Positions 9,143 through 18,659 of a stretch of DNA of 64,000 nt are shown here, piece after piece. The notes beneath the pieces were generated by a model. That model was not told where the DNA came from, ran no database searches, and saw only the letters and a list, made by a program, of their open reading frames with translations. How positions within the stretch are numbered: the stretch's first letter is position 1; each line of letters starts with the position of its first letter. Origin of the DNA: Ardenticatenaceae bacterium (GTDB lineage Bacteria > Chloroflexota > Anaerolineae > Promineifilales > Promineifilaceae); NCBI GenBank assembly GCA_020634415.1, contig JACKBT010000008.1, positions 90,196-154,195 on the forward strand, in the 5' to 3' direction. The position numbers were made by a program, and so were the translations under genes.

Positions 9143-10702
9143 ATGTCTTTCAAAAACGTAAAATGGTTTGTCGTGTTGGCTTTATTGCTATCTATGGTCA
9201 TAGTGGCCTGTGGTGGCGATGTCCAACAACAAGTAGAAGAGGCTGCGGAAGAACTGCAGCCAACCCTTGAAGCTGCGGCTGAAGAAGTACAAGAAGCCGT
9301 TGAAGAAGCTGCACCCACCGTAGAAGCGGCCGTTGAAGAAGCCATGGAAGAAGGCGAAGAAGCTATGGAAGAAGGCGAAGAAGCCATGGAAGAAGAAATG
9401 GCTGACGGCCCCTGTGCTCCCGCTGCGGATGGCCCTCTGGCTGGTGTTGATCCTCGTGGTCAAACTGTGCAATGGTGGCACAACCACAGTGGCAGCCGCG
9501 AAGAGCTGCTGTTAGAAATGGTTGCGGATTACAATGAAACCAACGAGTGTGGTATCACCATTGAGGCTCTGAACCAGGGTGGTTACAATGACATTCGTGA
9601 TGCTGTGAATGCCAGCGTTGCCGCGGGCGAAGTACCAGCCACGTTGGTAGTTGGCTACCAGAACGACCAGGCTTTCTATCAGTTAAACAACACATTGGTA
9701 GACTTGAACCTCTATCTTGATGATCCCACCTGGGGTATTCCGGCAGAGGAGCAGGCAGATTACTATTCCAGCTTCTTCAATCAAAGCATCCATGTTGCTT
9801 TTGATAATCAGCGTTTGGGCTTCCCCCCCAACCGCTCTATTGAGCTGCTGTTCTTTAACAAGACATACTTGGAAGAGTTAGGTTACGATGCTGCCCCCGC
9901 AACACCGGAAGAGTTCCAGGAAATGGCTTGCGCCGCTGCCGCTGCCAGCGAGAGTGGAGTTGGTGGTTACATCTTGCGCACAGATGCTTCGGCCGTTGCC
10001 GCCTGGACGTATGCTTTCGGTGGTGACGTTTTGAATGAGGCTGGTGATGGTTATGTTTACAACAGCCAAGCAACCATTGATGCGATGAACTTCCTGCAAG
10101 AACTGGCCACAGAAGGTGAGGATGGTCAGGTTTGTGCTTACTTCTTCGAGGGGTTCCCGAATCCTGAATTAGCTGCTCGCAATGCTCTGTTTGGTCAGGG
10201 TTCCAGCTCCGGTATCCCCTTCTATGTGGGTGACTTTGCTTCTTTTGCCGAAGAGCAAGGCCGCGAACCCGATGAGGTCGGTATTGGCGCGATTCCTCAT
10301 ACCACCCCAGACCCTGTGATGAACATCTATGGTGGTGATGTGATGATTGTGCAGACGACTCCTGAGAAGCAGTTGGCTGCCTGGGATTTTGTGAAGTGGT
10401 TTACCTCGCCAGAGGTACAGGCTCGTTGGGTGGAAGCTAGCAATTACTTCCCCACCCGCGCCAGTGCTGCTGAGTACTTGGGTGACTATATTGAGGCTAA
10501 TCCAGTTTATGGCGAGTCTTTGGATTTGCTGAACTATGGCAAGTTTGAGCCGCAGTTGATCTCTTACCAGGGTGTGCGTGATGCCGCTGAAGCTGCTTTC
10601 AATGAGATTTTGCAAGGTGCTGATGTGGAAGAGACGTTGAACACGCTGACAGAGACAGCGAATGAACTACAGGAAGAGTTAGAAGCTGAAATGGGCGGAT
10701 AA
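9143..10702 (+). CDS. Extracellular solute-binding lipoprotein of sugar ABC transporter
   Basis: This protein captures the substrate outside the membrane and delivers it to the two permeases. A signal peptide ends in VIVAC, so residue 23 is the lipidated Cys. It is followed by an unusual Glu/Ala-rich linker (about residues 26-88) built of repeats such as EEAMEEG. The periplasmic-binding fold starts near residue 100 ([12 protein letters not shown]) and resembles family 1 maltose/glycerol-3-phosphate-type proteins, with a typical SPEVQARW segment near residue 425. The total of 519 residues is longer than usual because of the linker. The ligand is uncertain. Confidence 0.9.
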   Translation: MSFKNVKWFVVLALLLSMVIVACGGDVQQQVEEAAEELQPTLEAAAEEVQEAVEEAAPTVEAAVEEAMEEGEEAMEEGEEAMEEEMADGPCAPAADGPLAGVDPRGQTVQWWHNHSGSREELLLEMVADYNETNECGITIEALNQGGYNDIRDAVNASVAAGEVPATLVVGYQNDQAFYQLNNTLVDLNLYLDDPTWGIPAEEQADYYSSFFNQSIHVAFDNQRLGFPPNRSIELLFFNKTYLEELGYDAAPATPEEFQEMACAAAAASESGVGGYILRTDASAVAAWTYAFGGDVLNEAGDGYVYNSQATIDAMNFLQELATEGEDGQVCAYFFEGFPNPELAARNALFGQGSSSGIPFYVGDFASFAEEQGREPDEVGIGAIPHTTPDPVMNIYGGDVMIVQTTPEKQLAAWDFVKWFTSPEVQARWVEASNYFPTRASAAEYLGDYIEANPVYGESLDLLNYGKFEPQLISYQGVRDAAEAAFNEILQGADVEETLNTLTETANELQEELEAEMGG

Positions 10703-10726
10703 TGCCTGTTCGCTGAATGATGTATA

Positions 10727-10761
10727 AAAAAGCGGGTTGGGTTTTCCTGACCCGCTTTTTT
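10727..10761 (+). terminator. Rho-independent terminator of the ABC operon
   Basis: AGCGGGT and ACCCGCT form a stem around a pyrimidine-rich loop, followed by a run of T. The next gene starts only about 9 nt after it. Confidence 0.85.
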
Positions 10762-10769
10762 CTCTTTTT

Positions 10770-11561
10770 ATGACGATTATTGACCTGGAAAAACTATTAG
10801 CGGTGGGGATGGAAACGGCCGTTCTCGCGGCCGACCTCACCCGTGAAAAATTCCTGCAACCACGCCAACTGCGCAGCAAAGGCTTCCGCGATATTGTGAC
10901 GGATGCCGACATTGCCGCCCAAAAAGTGATTACCAATGGCATCCTGAGCCATTTTCCTGATCATGGCTTCATCACCGAGGAGGATGACAGCAGTTTGCCC
11001 ACCATTGGCCCTATTCGCTGGGTCATTGACCCGATAGATGGCACAACCAATTACAGCCGCCAACTGCCCGAATTTTCCATTTCTATTGCCGCCGTGAATG
11101 AACAGCAGGAAGTGCTGGTGGGCCTTATTTATGATCCGATGCGTGCGGAGATGTTTCGAGCGATAAAGGGGCTGGGAGCCTGGCTGAATGAGCAGCGGTT
11201 GGCAGTAAGCCAGGTAGATTTGCTGGCCGAGAGTTTGTTAACATTGGATTGGAGCCGCCAGCCTGAGATGCGAGAGAAAGTTTTGACACGGCTGAAGCAG
11301 GTTGCCCCACAGGTGCATAGTGTGCGCTCGATTGGCACGGCCGCCTTGGCGCAAGCGTGGGTAGCGGCGGGTCGGGTGGATGGATATTTTAATTTTAGCC
11401 TGAGTGCCTGGGATGTGGCGGCTGGCAGTTTATTAATACAGGAAGCAGGGGGGGCGGTGAGTGACGGGGATGGACGGCCGTTTAACTGGCAAGACACCAG
11501 CAATGGCATTCTGGTCAGCAATGGTCTCATTCACAACGAGCTTCTCAGACAGTTCGCCTAA
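10770..11561 (+). CDS. Inositol-monophosphatase-family phosphatase
   Basis: Members are Mg-dependent, Li-sensitive phosphatases acting on inositol phosphate, fructose-1,6-bisphosphate or related substrates. The metal-binding motif DPIDGTTNY is near residue 87, and the second motif WDVAAGSLLIQEAGG near residue 213; EED near residue 70 supplies further metal ligands. I chose ATG at 10770 (263 residues) because upstream codons lie in the terminator. No Shine-Dalgarno sequence is visible before it, so the mRNA may be leaderless or start elsewhere. The exact substrate is not predictable. Confidence 0.88.
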   Translation: MTIIDLEKLLAVGMETAVLAADLTREKFLQPRQLRSKGFRDIVTDADIAAQKVITNGILSHFPDHGFITEEDDSSLPTIGPIRWVIDPIDGTTNYSRQLPEFSISIAAVNEQQEVLVGLIYDPMRAEMFRAIKGLGAWLNEQRLAVSQVDLLAESLLTLDWSRQPEMREKVLTRLKQVAPQVHSVRSIGTAALAQAWVAAGRVDGYFNFSLSAWDVAAGSLLIQEAGGAVSDGDGRPFNWQDTSNGILVSNGLIHNELLRQFA

Positions 11562-11575
11562 AAGAAGGGAATTCT

Positions 11576-12418
11576 ATGCGTTGGCCCCCTTATGAACATG
11601 TTTTTTTCGATTGTGACTCCACCTTAACAACGGTAGAGGGCATTGATATTTTGGCCGAAACGGCCGATAAAAAATGGCGCGTCGAAACCCTAACCAATGC
11701 CGCCATGAATGGCGAACTCGATTTGAGCGATGTGTATGGCAAACGGCTGCAAGCCATCAAACCCACACGCAAACAAGTAAAGGCCATCAAACAAGTATAC
11801 AAACACCATCTGGTTGAAGATGCCGCCGCCGTAATCCAGACCTTACACAATTTGGGCCACAAGGTTTACATCATTAGTGGGGGATTGGCGGAGCCGGTGG
11901 CGGAGTTTGGCGTGTGGCTGGGTGTGCCCCGTGAGCGCATCCGCGCTGTGGGCCTGAATTACAACGCCCTTTCCGGCCAATGGTGGCAGTCTGAACCGAA
12001 TGATGAGGAGCGTTATCTTTATTTTGAAGAGGGGTCTCTGACCGTCAGTGATGGCAAGGCAGAGATTGTACGTGAGTTATTGGGGGAGCAAAACGGCCGT
12101 TCCCTCCTCATTGGCGATGGCAGCAGCGATCTCTTAGCCAGCCGTGCTGTAGATTTATTCGTCGGCTACGGCGGAGTCATCCGGCGCGAAAAGGTCTACG
12201 AATCGGCTCCTATTTTCCTAAACAGTCCCAGCCTTGCCCCCCTCCTTACTCTGGCGGCAGGGCCATTCGTCTTGAAGCAACTGGCCAAGACACCGTATCA
12301 GCATTTAATTCCAAAAATTCAACAACTTATTGAACAAGGAGCTATTACATTTAACGATGAGCGAATCAGTACGAAATTCAACGAAGCATATCAAGCTGTT
12401 TATTCCCGGCCCTACTGA
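11576..12418 (+). CDS. serB: Phosphoserine phosphatase-like HAD hydrolase
   Basis: SerB removes phosphate from O-phosphoserine, the last step of serine synthesis. HAD motif I is FFDCDSTLTTVEG near residue 10, with the nucleophile Asp and acid/base Asp. Motif II is IISGG near residue 99, and motif IV is LIGDGSSDLLAS near residue 177. The all-helical cap resembles SerB. The aminotransferase and phosphoglycerate dehydrogenase genes follow in an operon, which strengthens the assignment. A weak ribosome-binding site, AAGGGA, precedes the ATG. The last 70 residues form a C-terminal extension of unclear role. Confidence 0.85.
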   Translation: MRWPPYEHVFFDCDSTLTTVEGIDILAETADKKWRVETLTNAAMNGELDLSDVYGKRLQAIKPTRKQVKAIKQVYKHHLVEDAAAVIQTLHNLGHKVYIISGGLAEPVAEFGVWLGVPRERIRAVGLNYNALSGQWWQSEPNDEERYLYFEEGSLTVSDGKAEIVRELLGEQNGRSLLIGDGSSDLLASRAVDLFVGYGGVIRREKVYESAPIFLNSPSLAPLLTLAAGPFVLKQLAKTPYQHLIPKIQQLIEQGAITFNDERISTKFNEAYQAVYSRPY

Positions 12419-13460
12419 GGTTCGGCCCGAAGTTTTAGATGCCCAAACCCAATGGATGATTGGGCATCGGATGCCAGAATGTGCCGATTTAGTGGGCAGC
12501 ATTGAACCCAAACTCCAACAAGTTTTCTACACCCAGAAGCGCGTTCTCATTAATGCCTCGTCCGGCACTGGCTTGATGGAAGCGGCCGTTCGCAACACCG
12601 TCAGCCAAAAAATCCTGCACTGCATCAACGGTGCCTTCAGCACCCGCTGGCATGAGATTAGCCAGGCCAACGGCAAAGCCACCGACACCATCGAAGTGGA
12701 ATGGGGCCAGCCCATTCTGCCCGAACAAGTGGCTGCCAAATTGGCAGACGGCGGTTTTGATGCCATCGCCATCACCCACAACGAAACCAGCACCGGTGTC
12801 ACCAACCCCATCAAAGAGATCGCCGAAGTCGTGCGCCATGCCCCCAACGGTCAGGAGATCATGATTTTGGTGGATTCTGTGAGTGGCCTGGCCGGGGCGC
12901 GTCTGGAGTTCGATAATTGGGATTTAGACGTGGCCCTAACCTCCAGCCAAAAAGCCTTTGCCCTGCCCGCCGGGCTGGCCTTCTGCGCCGTTTCTGATCG
13001 GGCAATGGCCAAAGCCAAAACCATCCCTGACCGGGGTTACTACTTTGACTTTATTGACCTGGATAAATATCTGCAAAAAAATCAGACACCCGCTACACCG
13101 GCCGTTTCCCTCATGTTTGCCCTGGATAAGCAGTTAACAGACATGATGGCCGAGGGTATGGAAGCCCGTTTCACCCGTCACCTGGCCATGCGCGACCGGA
13201 CCATTGAATGGGCCACCGAGCGTGATTTTGTCCTATTCGCCGCCCCCGGTTATGAATCGCCCACTGTGACCTGCATTAGCAACACCATGAACATGGACAT
13301 TAGTGCCCTGAACAAACATCTACGCGAACGAGGCATGATTATTTCCAACGGTTATGGTGCTTTGAAAGGCAAGAACTTCCGCATTGCCCACATGGGTGAT
13401 ACGCAAATGAGCGATTTGGAAGAGCTGTTTGGGGCGATGGATGAATTTCTTAATCCGTAA
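12357..13460 (+). CDS. Class V aminotransferase, probable phosphoserine aminotransferase (SerC role)
   Basis: This PLP-dependent enzyme resembles the alanine-glyoxylate/serine-pyruvate aminotransferase branch. It begins KLFIPGPTEVRPEVL. A Ser/Gly-rich cofactor segment (NASSGTGLMEAAVRN) is near residue 68, the PLP-contacting Asp is in ILVDSVSGLAGA near residue 175, and the Schiff-base Lys is in TSSQKAFALPAGL near residue 200. Its place between serB and serA suggests it transaminates 3-phosphohydroxypyruvate, as seen for such enzymes in lineages lacking classical SerC. The chosen ATG lies inside the end of serB (62-nt overlap), with AAGGAG 15 nt upstream. Confidence 0.85.
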   Translation: MSESVRNSTKHIKLFIPGPTEVRPEVLDAQTQWMIGHRMPECADLVGSIEPKLQQVFYTQKRVLINASSGTGLMEAAVRNTVSQKILHCINGAFSTRWHEISQANGKATDTIEVEWGQPILPEQVAAKLADGGFDAIAITHNETSTGVTNPIKEIAEVVRHAPNGQEIMILVDSVSGLAGARLEFDNWDLDVALTSSQKAFALPAGLAFCAVSDRAMAKAKTIPDRGYYFDFIDLDKYLQKNQTPATPAVSLMFALDKQLTDMMAEGMEARFTRHLAMRDRTIEWATERDFVLFAAPGYESPTVTCISNTMNMDISALNKHLRERGMIISNGYGALKGKNFRIAHMGDTQMSDLEELFGAMDEFLNP

Positions 13461-13495
13461 TTACGTAATTGCGTAATTATGTAATTAGCTTAACA

Positions 13496-15082
13496 ATGTA
13501 CAAAATATTAATTTCAGACAAATTGGGCCAGGTGGGTTTGGATCGCCTGGCAGAGATGAACGATGTCAGTTATGACATGATTACGGGCCTGAGCAAAGAC
13601 GAGCTAATTGCCACGATTCCGGCCTATGATGCCTTGATTGTTCGCAGCGGCACAAAGGCCGATGCCGATGTGTTGGCCGCTGGCAAGAACTTGAAGGTTG
13701 TGGGCCGGGCCGGCATGGGGATTGACAATATTGATGTGCGGGCCGCCACGATGCGGGGCATTATTGTCACCAATACGCCTGGGGCGAACAGCATTGCCAC
13801 CGCGGAACAGACGATGGCCTTGATGTTGGCGGCCAGCCGCCATACTGTGCCGGCTCATAACTCGTTGGCGGCGGGTGAGTGGCAGCGCTCGAAATACACT
13901 GGGGTGCAGTTATACCGGAAGGTATTGGGAGTGGTGGGGTTTGGGCGGATCGGCCGTTTGGTGGCCAAACGTGCTCAGGCTTTTGGTATGGAGGTGCTGG
14001 CTTATGACCCGTTTGTTTCTGAGGAAGTTGGCCGCGATCTTGGTGTGACGCTGGTGGATATGGATGATTTGTGGGCGCAAGCCGATTACATCACCCTGCA
14101 CACCGCCTTACTGCCCGAAACTGAAAAGATGATCAACGCCGACAGCATCAGCCAGATGAAAGATGGTGTGGTCATTATCAATGCGGCTCGCGGCAAATTG
14201 GTGGATGAGCAGGCATTAGCTGATGCTCTGCAAAGCGGCAAGGTGAAAGCGGCTGGGTTGGATGTATTTAGCTCTGAGCCGCCTGCGGCTGACAATCCTC
14301 TGGTAGGGCTGCCTAATGTGGTGCATACGCCCCATGTGGCGGCTAGTACCATAGAAGCACAGCGGGATGTGGCCTTACAGATTGTGGATCAAGTGCTGGA
14401 TGCGCTGCGCGGAACTGATTTCCGCAATGCGGTTAATATGCCCTTCCAGGCTGGCCCCGATTTTTCGGCCACCCGGCCGTATATGGCCCTGGCGGAGAAA
14501 TTGGGGGCATTGCACGCTTGTCTGGCTGAGGGGCCAATTCGGCGGGTGAAGGTGGAGGTGCGTGGGGAAGCTGTGAATGAGTTGGTGCGCCCGATTGCCG
14601 CGGGCCTGCTTAAAGGGTTGCTGGAGAAACGTCTGCCTGATTCGGTGAATTATATTAATGCCCCTGTTTTGGCCGAGGAAAATGGCATTTCTATTTCGCA
14701 AACGGCCGTTACCAACCCCGTAGACTATCCCAATTTGATCACCAGCCATGTGGAATGGGAAGGCGGGCAGCGGGTGCTGGGGGGCGTGCTGTTCGGCGGC
14801 AGCCAGCCACGCATCGTGCGCGTGGATGATCATGAGTTGGAAGCCAAGCCGGAAGGGCCAGTGCTGATTATGCAGAATCAGGATGTGCCTGGTGTTGTCG
14901 GTCAAATCGGCACGATCTTATCGGCCTATGAGGTGAATATCGGTGAGTGGCGCATGGGTCGTAATCGGCCAGGTGGCGAGGCGATTTCGTTTATTAATTT
15001 AGATAGTGAGCCTCCGACAGCGGCTTTGGATGCCTTGGAGAGGATTTCGGCCGTTTTCCAGGTGAAACTGGTGACACTCTAA
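13496..15082 (+). CDS. serA: D-3-phosphoglycerate dehydrogenase
   Basis: SerA oxidises 3-phosphoglycerate with NAD, the first step of serine synthesis. The 528-residue length fits the long SerA type. The NAD-binding loop is VVGFGRIGRLVAKRA near residue 147. Catalytic segments are NAARGKLVDEQAL near residue 230 and HTPHVAAST near residue 280 with the catalytic His. An intervening ASB-like domain follows, then a C-terminal ACT domain (VLIMQNQDVPGVVGQIGTIL) that usually binds serine for feedback inhibition. It is the third gene of the serine operon, 35 nt after the aminotransferase. Confidence 0.95.
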   Translation: MYKILISDKLGQVGLDRLAEMNDVSYDMITGLSKDELIATIPAYDALIVRSGTKADADVLAAGKNLKVVGRAGMGIDNIDVRAATMRGIIVTNTPGANSIATAEQTMALMLAASRHTVPAHNSLAAGEWQRSKYTGVQLYRKVLGVVGFGRIGRLVAKRAQAFGMEVLAYDPFVSEEVGRDLGVTLVDMDDLWAQADYITLHTALLPETEKMINADSISQMKDGVVIINAARGKLVDEQALADALQSGKVKAAGLDVFSSEPPAADNPLVGLPNVVHTPHVAASTIEAQRDVALQIVDQVLDALRGTDFRNAVNMPFQAGPDFSATRPYMALAEKLGALHACLAEGPIRRVKVEVRGEAVNELVRPIAAGLLKGLLEKRLPDSVNYINAPVLAEENGISISQTAVTNPVDYPNLITSHVEWEGGQRVLGGVLFGGSQPRIVRVDDHELEAKPEGPVLIMQNQDVPGVVGQIGTILSAYEVNIGEWRMGRNRPGGEAISFINLDSEPPTAALDALERISAVFQVKLVTL

Positions 15083-15118
15083 ATAAAAAGCCCCTCTGTA
15101 AGAAGAGGGGCTTTTTTT
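15083..15118. terminator. Bidirectional terminator between serA and jag
   Basis: AAAGCCCCTCT and AGAGGGGCTTT form a perfect stem. A-rich sequence lies on the left and a T run on the right, so it can stop transcription from both convergent genes. Confidence 0.88.
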
Positions 15119-15923
15119 ATTTGGGGATAATGCGCACTTTGCGGCGATCACCTTCGCCGGAGCTTTCGGTGTACACCTCATCGTGCTCACGTAAGGTCAT
15201 GTGAATAACGCGCCGCTCGTGAGGAGGCATGGGTTCTAAGCCAATAGGCTTGCCACGCTGCATTGCTTTTTTAGCCATGCGTTCCGCCAGTCGGGCCAGG
15301 GCCTGCTGGCGACGCTGCCGATAGCCCTGGACATCAATAACAAAATCAACACGCTGGTGCATCTGGTGGCTTACCATGAGGCGAGCCAGGTATTGAATGG
15401 TGCTGAGTGTCTCCCCGCGTGGGCCGATTAACACGCCCAAATCATCGCCATTAATTTCGATGACATCAATCTGTTCGCCGGTTAGATCGTCTGGCTCAGA
15501 TAGGCTGGCGGTGACGGTGGCGGAGATTTGCATTTTGGCAATGAGGGTTTGCACGATGTCGAGGGCGACTTCTTTTTGGGTGCGTTCTGTTGTTTCTGCG
15601 TCGTCTTGGGTTGCGGCAGTGGGGGCTGGTGGGGGTGCAATAGGGGGTGCGGGAACGGCCGTTTCCACCACCGCTTCTTTAATTACCTCCTGTACTGGCT
15701 CTGCCACCACCTGAACCGGCGGGGGCGGTTCAACTACGGGTGCGACTCGTTTTAGCCGTACTACCGCATCACGGCTGCCAATACCCAGCAAGCCCCGGCT
15801 TCCTTCGTCCAATATCTCAATAATAACATCGTCACGGCGGACACCTAATTCAGCGAGGCCAATTTCAACGGCCGTTTCCACATCTCTCCCCCTCGCTTCA
15901 ATTTCTTGTGCATAATTTGACAT
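15117..15923 (-). CDS. jag: Jag/KhpB RNA-binding protein
   Basis: KhpB-type proteins bind RNA and are linked to cell elongation; the gene is usually next to yidC. The Jag-N domain is near residues 1-50 (SNYAQEIEARGRDVETA, RGLLGIG). A Pro/Ala-rich linker follows, then a KH-like domain (INGDDLGVLIGPRGETLSTIQYL near residue 150), and a C-terminal R3H domain (MPPHERRVIHMTL near residue 235). I chose the ATG at 15923 because it starts the Jag-N domain; the frame is open to 15980. It follows yidC on the same strand. Confidence 0.93.
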   Translation of the reverse strand: MSNYAQEIEARGRDVETAVEIGLAELGVRRDDVIIEILDEGSRGLLGIGSRDAVVRLKRVAPVVEPPPPVQVVAEPVQEVIKEAVVETAVPAPPIAPPPAPTAATQDDAETTERTQKEVALDIVQTLIAKMQISATVTASLSEPDDLTGEQIDVIEINGDDLGVLIGPRGETLSTIQYLARLMVSHQMHQRVDFVIDVQGYRQRRQQALARLAERMAKKAMQRGKPIGLEPMPPHERRVIHMTLREHDEVYTESSGEGDRRKVRIIPK

Positions 15924-15980
15924 ACGTTTTAGCTCCGATACAGTCAGGACAAGCAAACTCCTTCTTGTCCAACGACTCAA

Positions 15981-16907
15981 CTAGCGTCTTGCTTTACGTT
16001 TCCTTTTAGAAGTCTTGCGCTTGGCAGCATAATCAGATTGGTCACCACTGTTACCTGCGCTTAAAGAGGCTGCTTTCGTTGATTCCTTCTTTCCCACCGC
16101 CTCACTATTCTCCATTGCCAGTGCTTTTTGCTCATTGGCCTGCCGCCGAGCCTCAGAGGCTTCCCGATGAGGAGCCATCGCCTCACGCACATAGTAACCC
16201 TGGAAAATACCAATGATATTGGCTAACACCCAGTAGATTGACAAACCCGCCGAAAACTGCAGCGACAAAAAGCCAAACATAATTGGCATCGTATATTGCA
16301 TGGTTTGGTTCATCTGGGCAGTTGGATCAGGCTGTTGATTCTTTTTTGTGTTATTTTGCGGCTTAGCAGCTGGTGTCATCAGCTTTTGTTGAACAAACAT
16401 CGTCACAAAAACCAAGATCGGCAAAACATAAAAAGGATCAGGTTGACCCAAATTCAACCAGAGAAAACGATTATCCAAGGGCAGCAAAGCACCCAAATTA
16501 ATAGAACTGTAAACACGTTCTGTAAGCTCAAAAAGTGCCTGGGGAGTAGACCCTAACAGAAAGAATATGGCGCGATAAAGACCAATCAAGATCGGCATTT
16601 GAATGAGCAAAGGCAAACAACCGGACAATGTTTCAGCAGGGTTATAACCAATTTTTTGGAATTCCTCCTGCATCTTCTGGGGATTATCACGATATTTGTC
16701 TTGAATGGCTTTAATCTGCGGCTGCATCTCCTGCGTTTTTAGCATCGAGCGCTGTTGGCGCAAATTTAAGGGCAGCGTGATCAGGCGGATAACAACTGTG
16801 AACACAGTCAATGCCAATACAAAGTTGTTGCCCAAAATATCATACAGCCAGATCAGGGCATTGACCATTGGGTTGAGAATAGCTTCATTCCATAAAAAGC
16901 TAAGCAT
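15981..16907 (-). CDS. yidC: Membrane protein insertase YidC/Oxa1
   Basis: YidC inserts and folds inner-membrane proteins, alone or with SecYEG. This 308-residue protein is the short form without the large periplasmic domain. The family segments are VVIRLITLPLNLRQQRSM near residue 39, with the conserved hydrophilic-groove Arg, then SGCLPLLIQMPILIGLYRAI near residue 95, and QYTMPIMFGFLSLQFSAGLSIYW near residue 215. The C-terminus is basic (KRKTSKRKRKARR), which fits ribosome contact. It lies in the conserved rpmH-rnpA-yidD-yidC-jag order. Confidence 0.95.
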   Translation of the reverse strand: MLSFLWNEAILNPMVNALIWLYDILGNNFVLALTVFTVVIRLITLPLNLRQQRSMLKTQEMQPQIKAIQDKYRDNPQKMQEEFQKIGYNPAETLSGCLPLLIQMPILIGLYRAIFFLLGSTPQALFELTERVYSSINLGALLPLDNRFLWLNLGQPDPFYVLPILVFVTMFVQQKLMTPAAKPQNNTKKNQQPDPTAQMNQTMQYTMPIMFGFLSLQFSAGLSIYWVLANIIGIFQGYYVREAMAPHREASEARRQANEQKALAMENSEAVGKKESTKAASLSAGNSGDQSDYAAKRKTSKRKRKARR

Positions 16908-16922
16908 ATGAGTCGTCCTATT

Positions 16923-18086
16923 TTATTGCGGCGGCAAATATTGCCATTGCTGCGAACCTGTTTCCAGGTCATAACCTATCAGCAAGGCGGTTTCACTCGT
17001 TAGAGCTACAACAAGTGTATCTTCAACAACAACAGGGGTCGTGTGCAAAGGTGCGGGCGCAAGCTGCTGCCAGAGTTGGTCACCGTCGGCAGCATTCAGA
17101 GCCGTCAACATCCCTTGCGGCTCTTCTGATGTTCCGGCCCCTTCAGAAGCAATGTAAATGACACCATTAACCACCACCGGGCTTGTCTGTACAGACAGAT
17201 TAATGCTTTGAGACCACAGTTCGGCACCAGTTTCGCTATCTACAGCATAAACATTACCTTGCACATCCACAAAGTAAACAACGCCATCCACCAACGTGGG
17301 CGCACCCCAAATCCAATCCTGCCCACTCGCTGACCACACCAACTCACCACTGCTGATGGAGAGTGCGTGAAGCTGCCCATCGAAACTGGTTACGTAGACC
17401 AAATCCGTATCCACCACAGGTCGGCTGGCTAAAGCTCCTTCTAAGGCGACTGGCTCGTCCCAGACGGATTGGCCGCTCTCGGCATCAATGGCGTAAACTT
17501 TTTTGTCTAGTACGGCAACAAAAACTGTGCCATCTTTATAAGCGGGCTGTCCCCATACGCTGTTACCTACCTCAAAATCCCAAAGCAAGGTCCCATTGGT
17601 AGCATCAAGGGCCACGACATGATTATCGGCCGTTCCCACGAAGATGCGCTCCCCCACTTGTAAGGGAGAGGCCACAATGCTGGCTTTAGTCGCCTCGTTA
17701 GCTGACCAGATGGTAGTAGGAGTGCCCTGATCTACATCGTTGAGCGCGTAAATAGTGACGACATTGCCGGGGGAAAAGAAGCCACCGGGTGCGCCGAAAT
17801 CGGCAATGATAATACGGCCGTCTTGGACAGAGGGAGCAGCATAGATAGGTACACGGCTGGCTTCTTCAGGAAAAGTCCAGGCGACCGATTGATCAGCTAC
17901 GTTGTAAGCCACGACACCAGTGCCATGAGCTACGTAGACTTTTTGACCATCTGTGGATAACCCCGGCCAATTACCAGTTGTCAAAGAAGTAGAGCAGGCA
18001 GCTAAAATAAAGCTGACAAGAATGAAGATGAGAATAGCAGGCCGGGTTAACGGCCGTTTCGCTTGATACAAGTAGTTCGCCTCCAA
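16923..18086 (-). CDS. PQQ-type beta-propeller lipoprotein (BamB-like)
   Basis: The protein has a basic N-terminus and a lipoprotein signal ending FILAAC near residue 31. It then carries repeated blades with the pattern VYxxDxxTGxxxW, for example VVALDATNGTLLWDFEVG, VYAIDAESGQSVWDEPV and VYAVDSETGAELWSQSI. Seven or eight PQQ-like repeats fill residues 60-385. Such propellers serve as protein scaffolds, as in BamB. Its place between yidD and yidC, 15 nt before yidC on the same strand, suggests co-expression with the membrane-insertion genes. That functional link is inference. Confidence 0.85.
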   Translation of the reverse strand: MEANYLYQAKRPLTRPAILIFILVSFILAACSTSLTTGNWPGLSTDGQKVYVAHGTGVVAYNVADQSVAWTFPEEASRVPIYAAPSVQDGRIIIADFGAPGGFFSPGNVVTIYALNDVDQGTPTTIWSANEATKASIVASPLQVGERIFVGTADNHVVALDATNGTLLWDFEVGNSVWGQPAYKDGTVFVAVLDKKVYAIDAESGQSVWDEPVALEGALASRPVVDTDLVYVTSFDGQLHALSISSGELVWSASGQDWIWGAPTLVDGVVYFVDVQGNVYAVDSETGAELWSQSINLSVQTSPVVVNGVIYIASEGAGTSEEPQGMLTALNAADGDQLWQQLAPAPLHTTPVVVEDTLVVALTSETALLIGYDLETGSQQWQYLPPQ

Positions 18087-18088
18087 AC

Positions 18089-18298
18089 TTAGGGCACCGG
18101 ATCGTAGCCGCCAGGATTAAATGGATGACAGCGACCAATGCGCTTGATCGCCATCCACCCACCCTTTAGCAAGCCATATTTTTCAATTGCCTCATAGCCA
18201 TAGTGGGAACAAGTAGGCGTAAAACGACAGCTAGGGGGAAACGCCGGTGATATATATTTTTGATAAAACCGAATGATAGCGAGGATAATGCGTTTCAT
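18089..18298 (-). CDS. yidD: YidD, membrane protein insertion efficiency factor
   Basis: YidD is a small membrane-associated protein that helps insertase function. The 69 residues show the full family pattern: [32 protein letters not shown], with both conserved Cys, then [24 protein letters not shown] with the third Cys. It starts 1 nt after the rnpA stop, so the two are probably co-translated. Confidence 0.95.
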   Translation of the reverse strand: MKRIILAIIRFYQKYISPAFPPSCRFTPTCSHYGYEAIEKYGLLKGGWMAIKRIGRCHPFNPGGYDPVP

Positions 18299-18299
18299 G

Positions 18300-18650
18300 T
18301 TAGAAACTGGACTGCGATAACAGGTGGGCGCGGGTTAGAAGTTGGGAAACGGCCGATTTGGCTTCAGCAAGTGAAGCTTGAGGCAGCCCACTGCGGGCAA
18401 TCAACAAACAATCCCACCCTGTTGCAATTTGGGGTAAATGAGAGCGAACAGCCTCTCGTAACAGCCGTTTTGCCCGATTTCGTGCCACTGCCTTGCCTAC
18501 AGCCCGACTGGCAACAAAAGCAAACCGACTTGTTTCTTGTTCATTGCGTCGTATCAATAAAATAACGAGAGGATGTCGCCAACTTCGCCCCTGCCGCCTC
18601 ACTAAAATGACATCAGATGCCTGTTTCAGGCGGTGCGGTGGGGGCAGCAC
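18300..18650 (-). CDS. rnpA: Ribonuclease P protein component
   Basis: RnpA binds the catalytic RNase P RNA and aids 5' processing of tRNA precursors. The RNR-type motif appears as [17 protein letters not shown] near residue 53, and [13 protein letters not shown] precedes it. The 116-residue length is normal. The start codon is GTG, 9 nt after the rpmH stop. Confidence 0.93.
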   Translation of the reverse strand: MLPPPHRLKQASDVILVRRQGRSWRHPLVILLIRRNEQETSRFAFVASRAVGKAVARNRAKRLLREAVRSHLPQIATGWDCLLIARSGLPQASLAEAKSAVSQLLTRAHLLSQSSF

Positions 18651-18659
18651 ATTCGGCCG

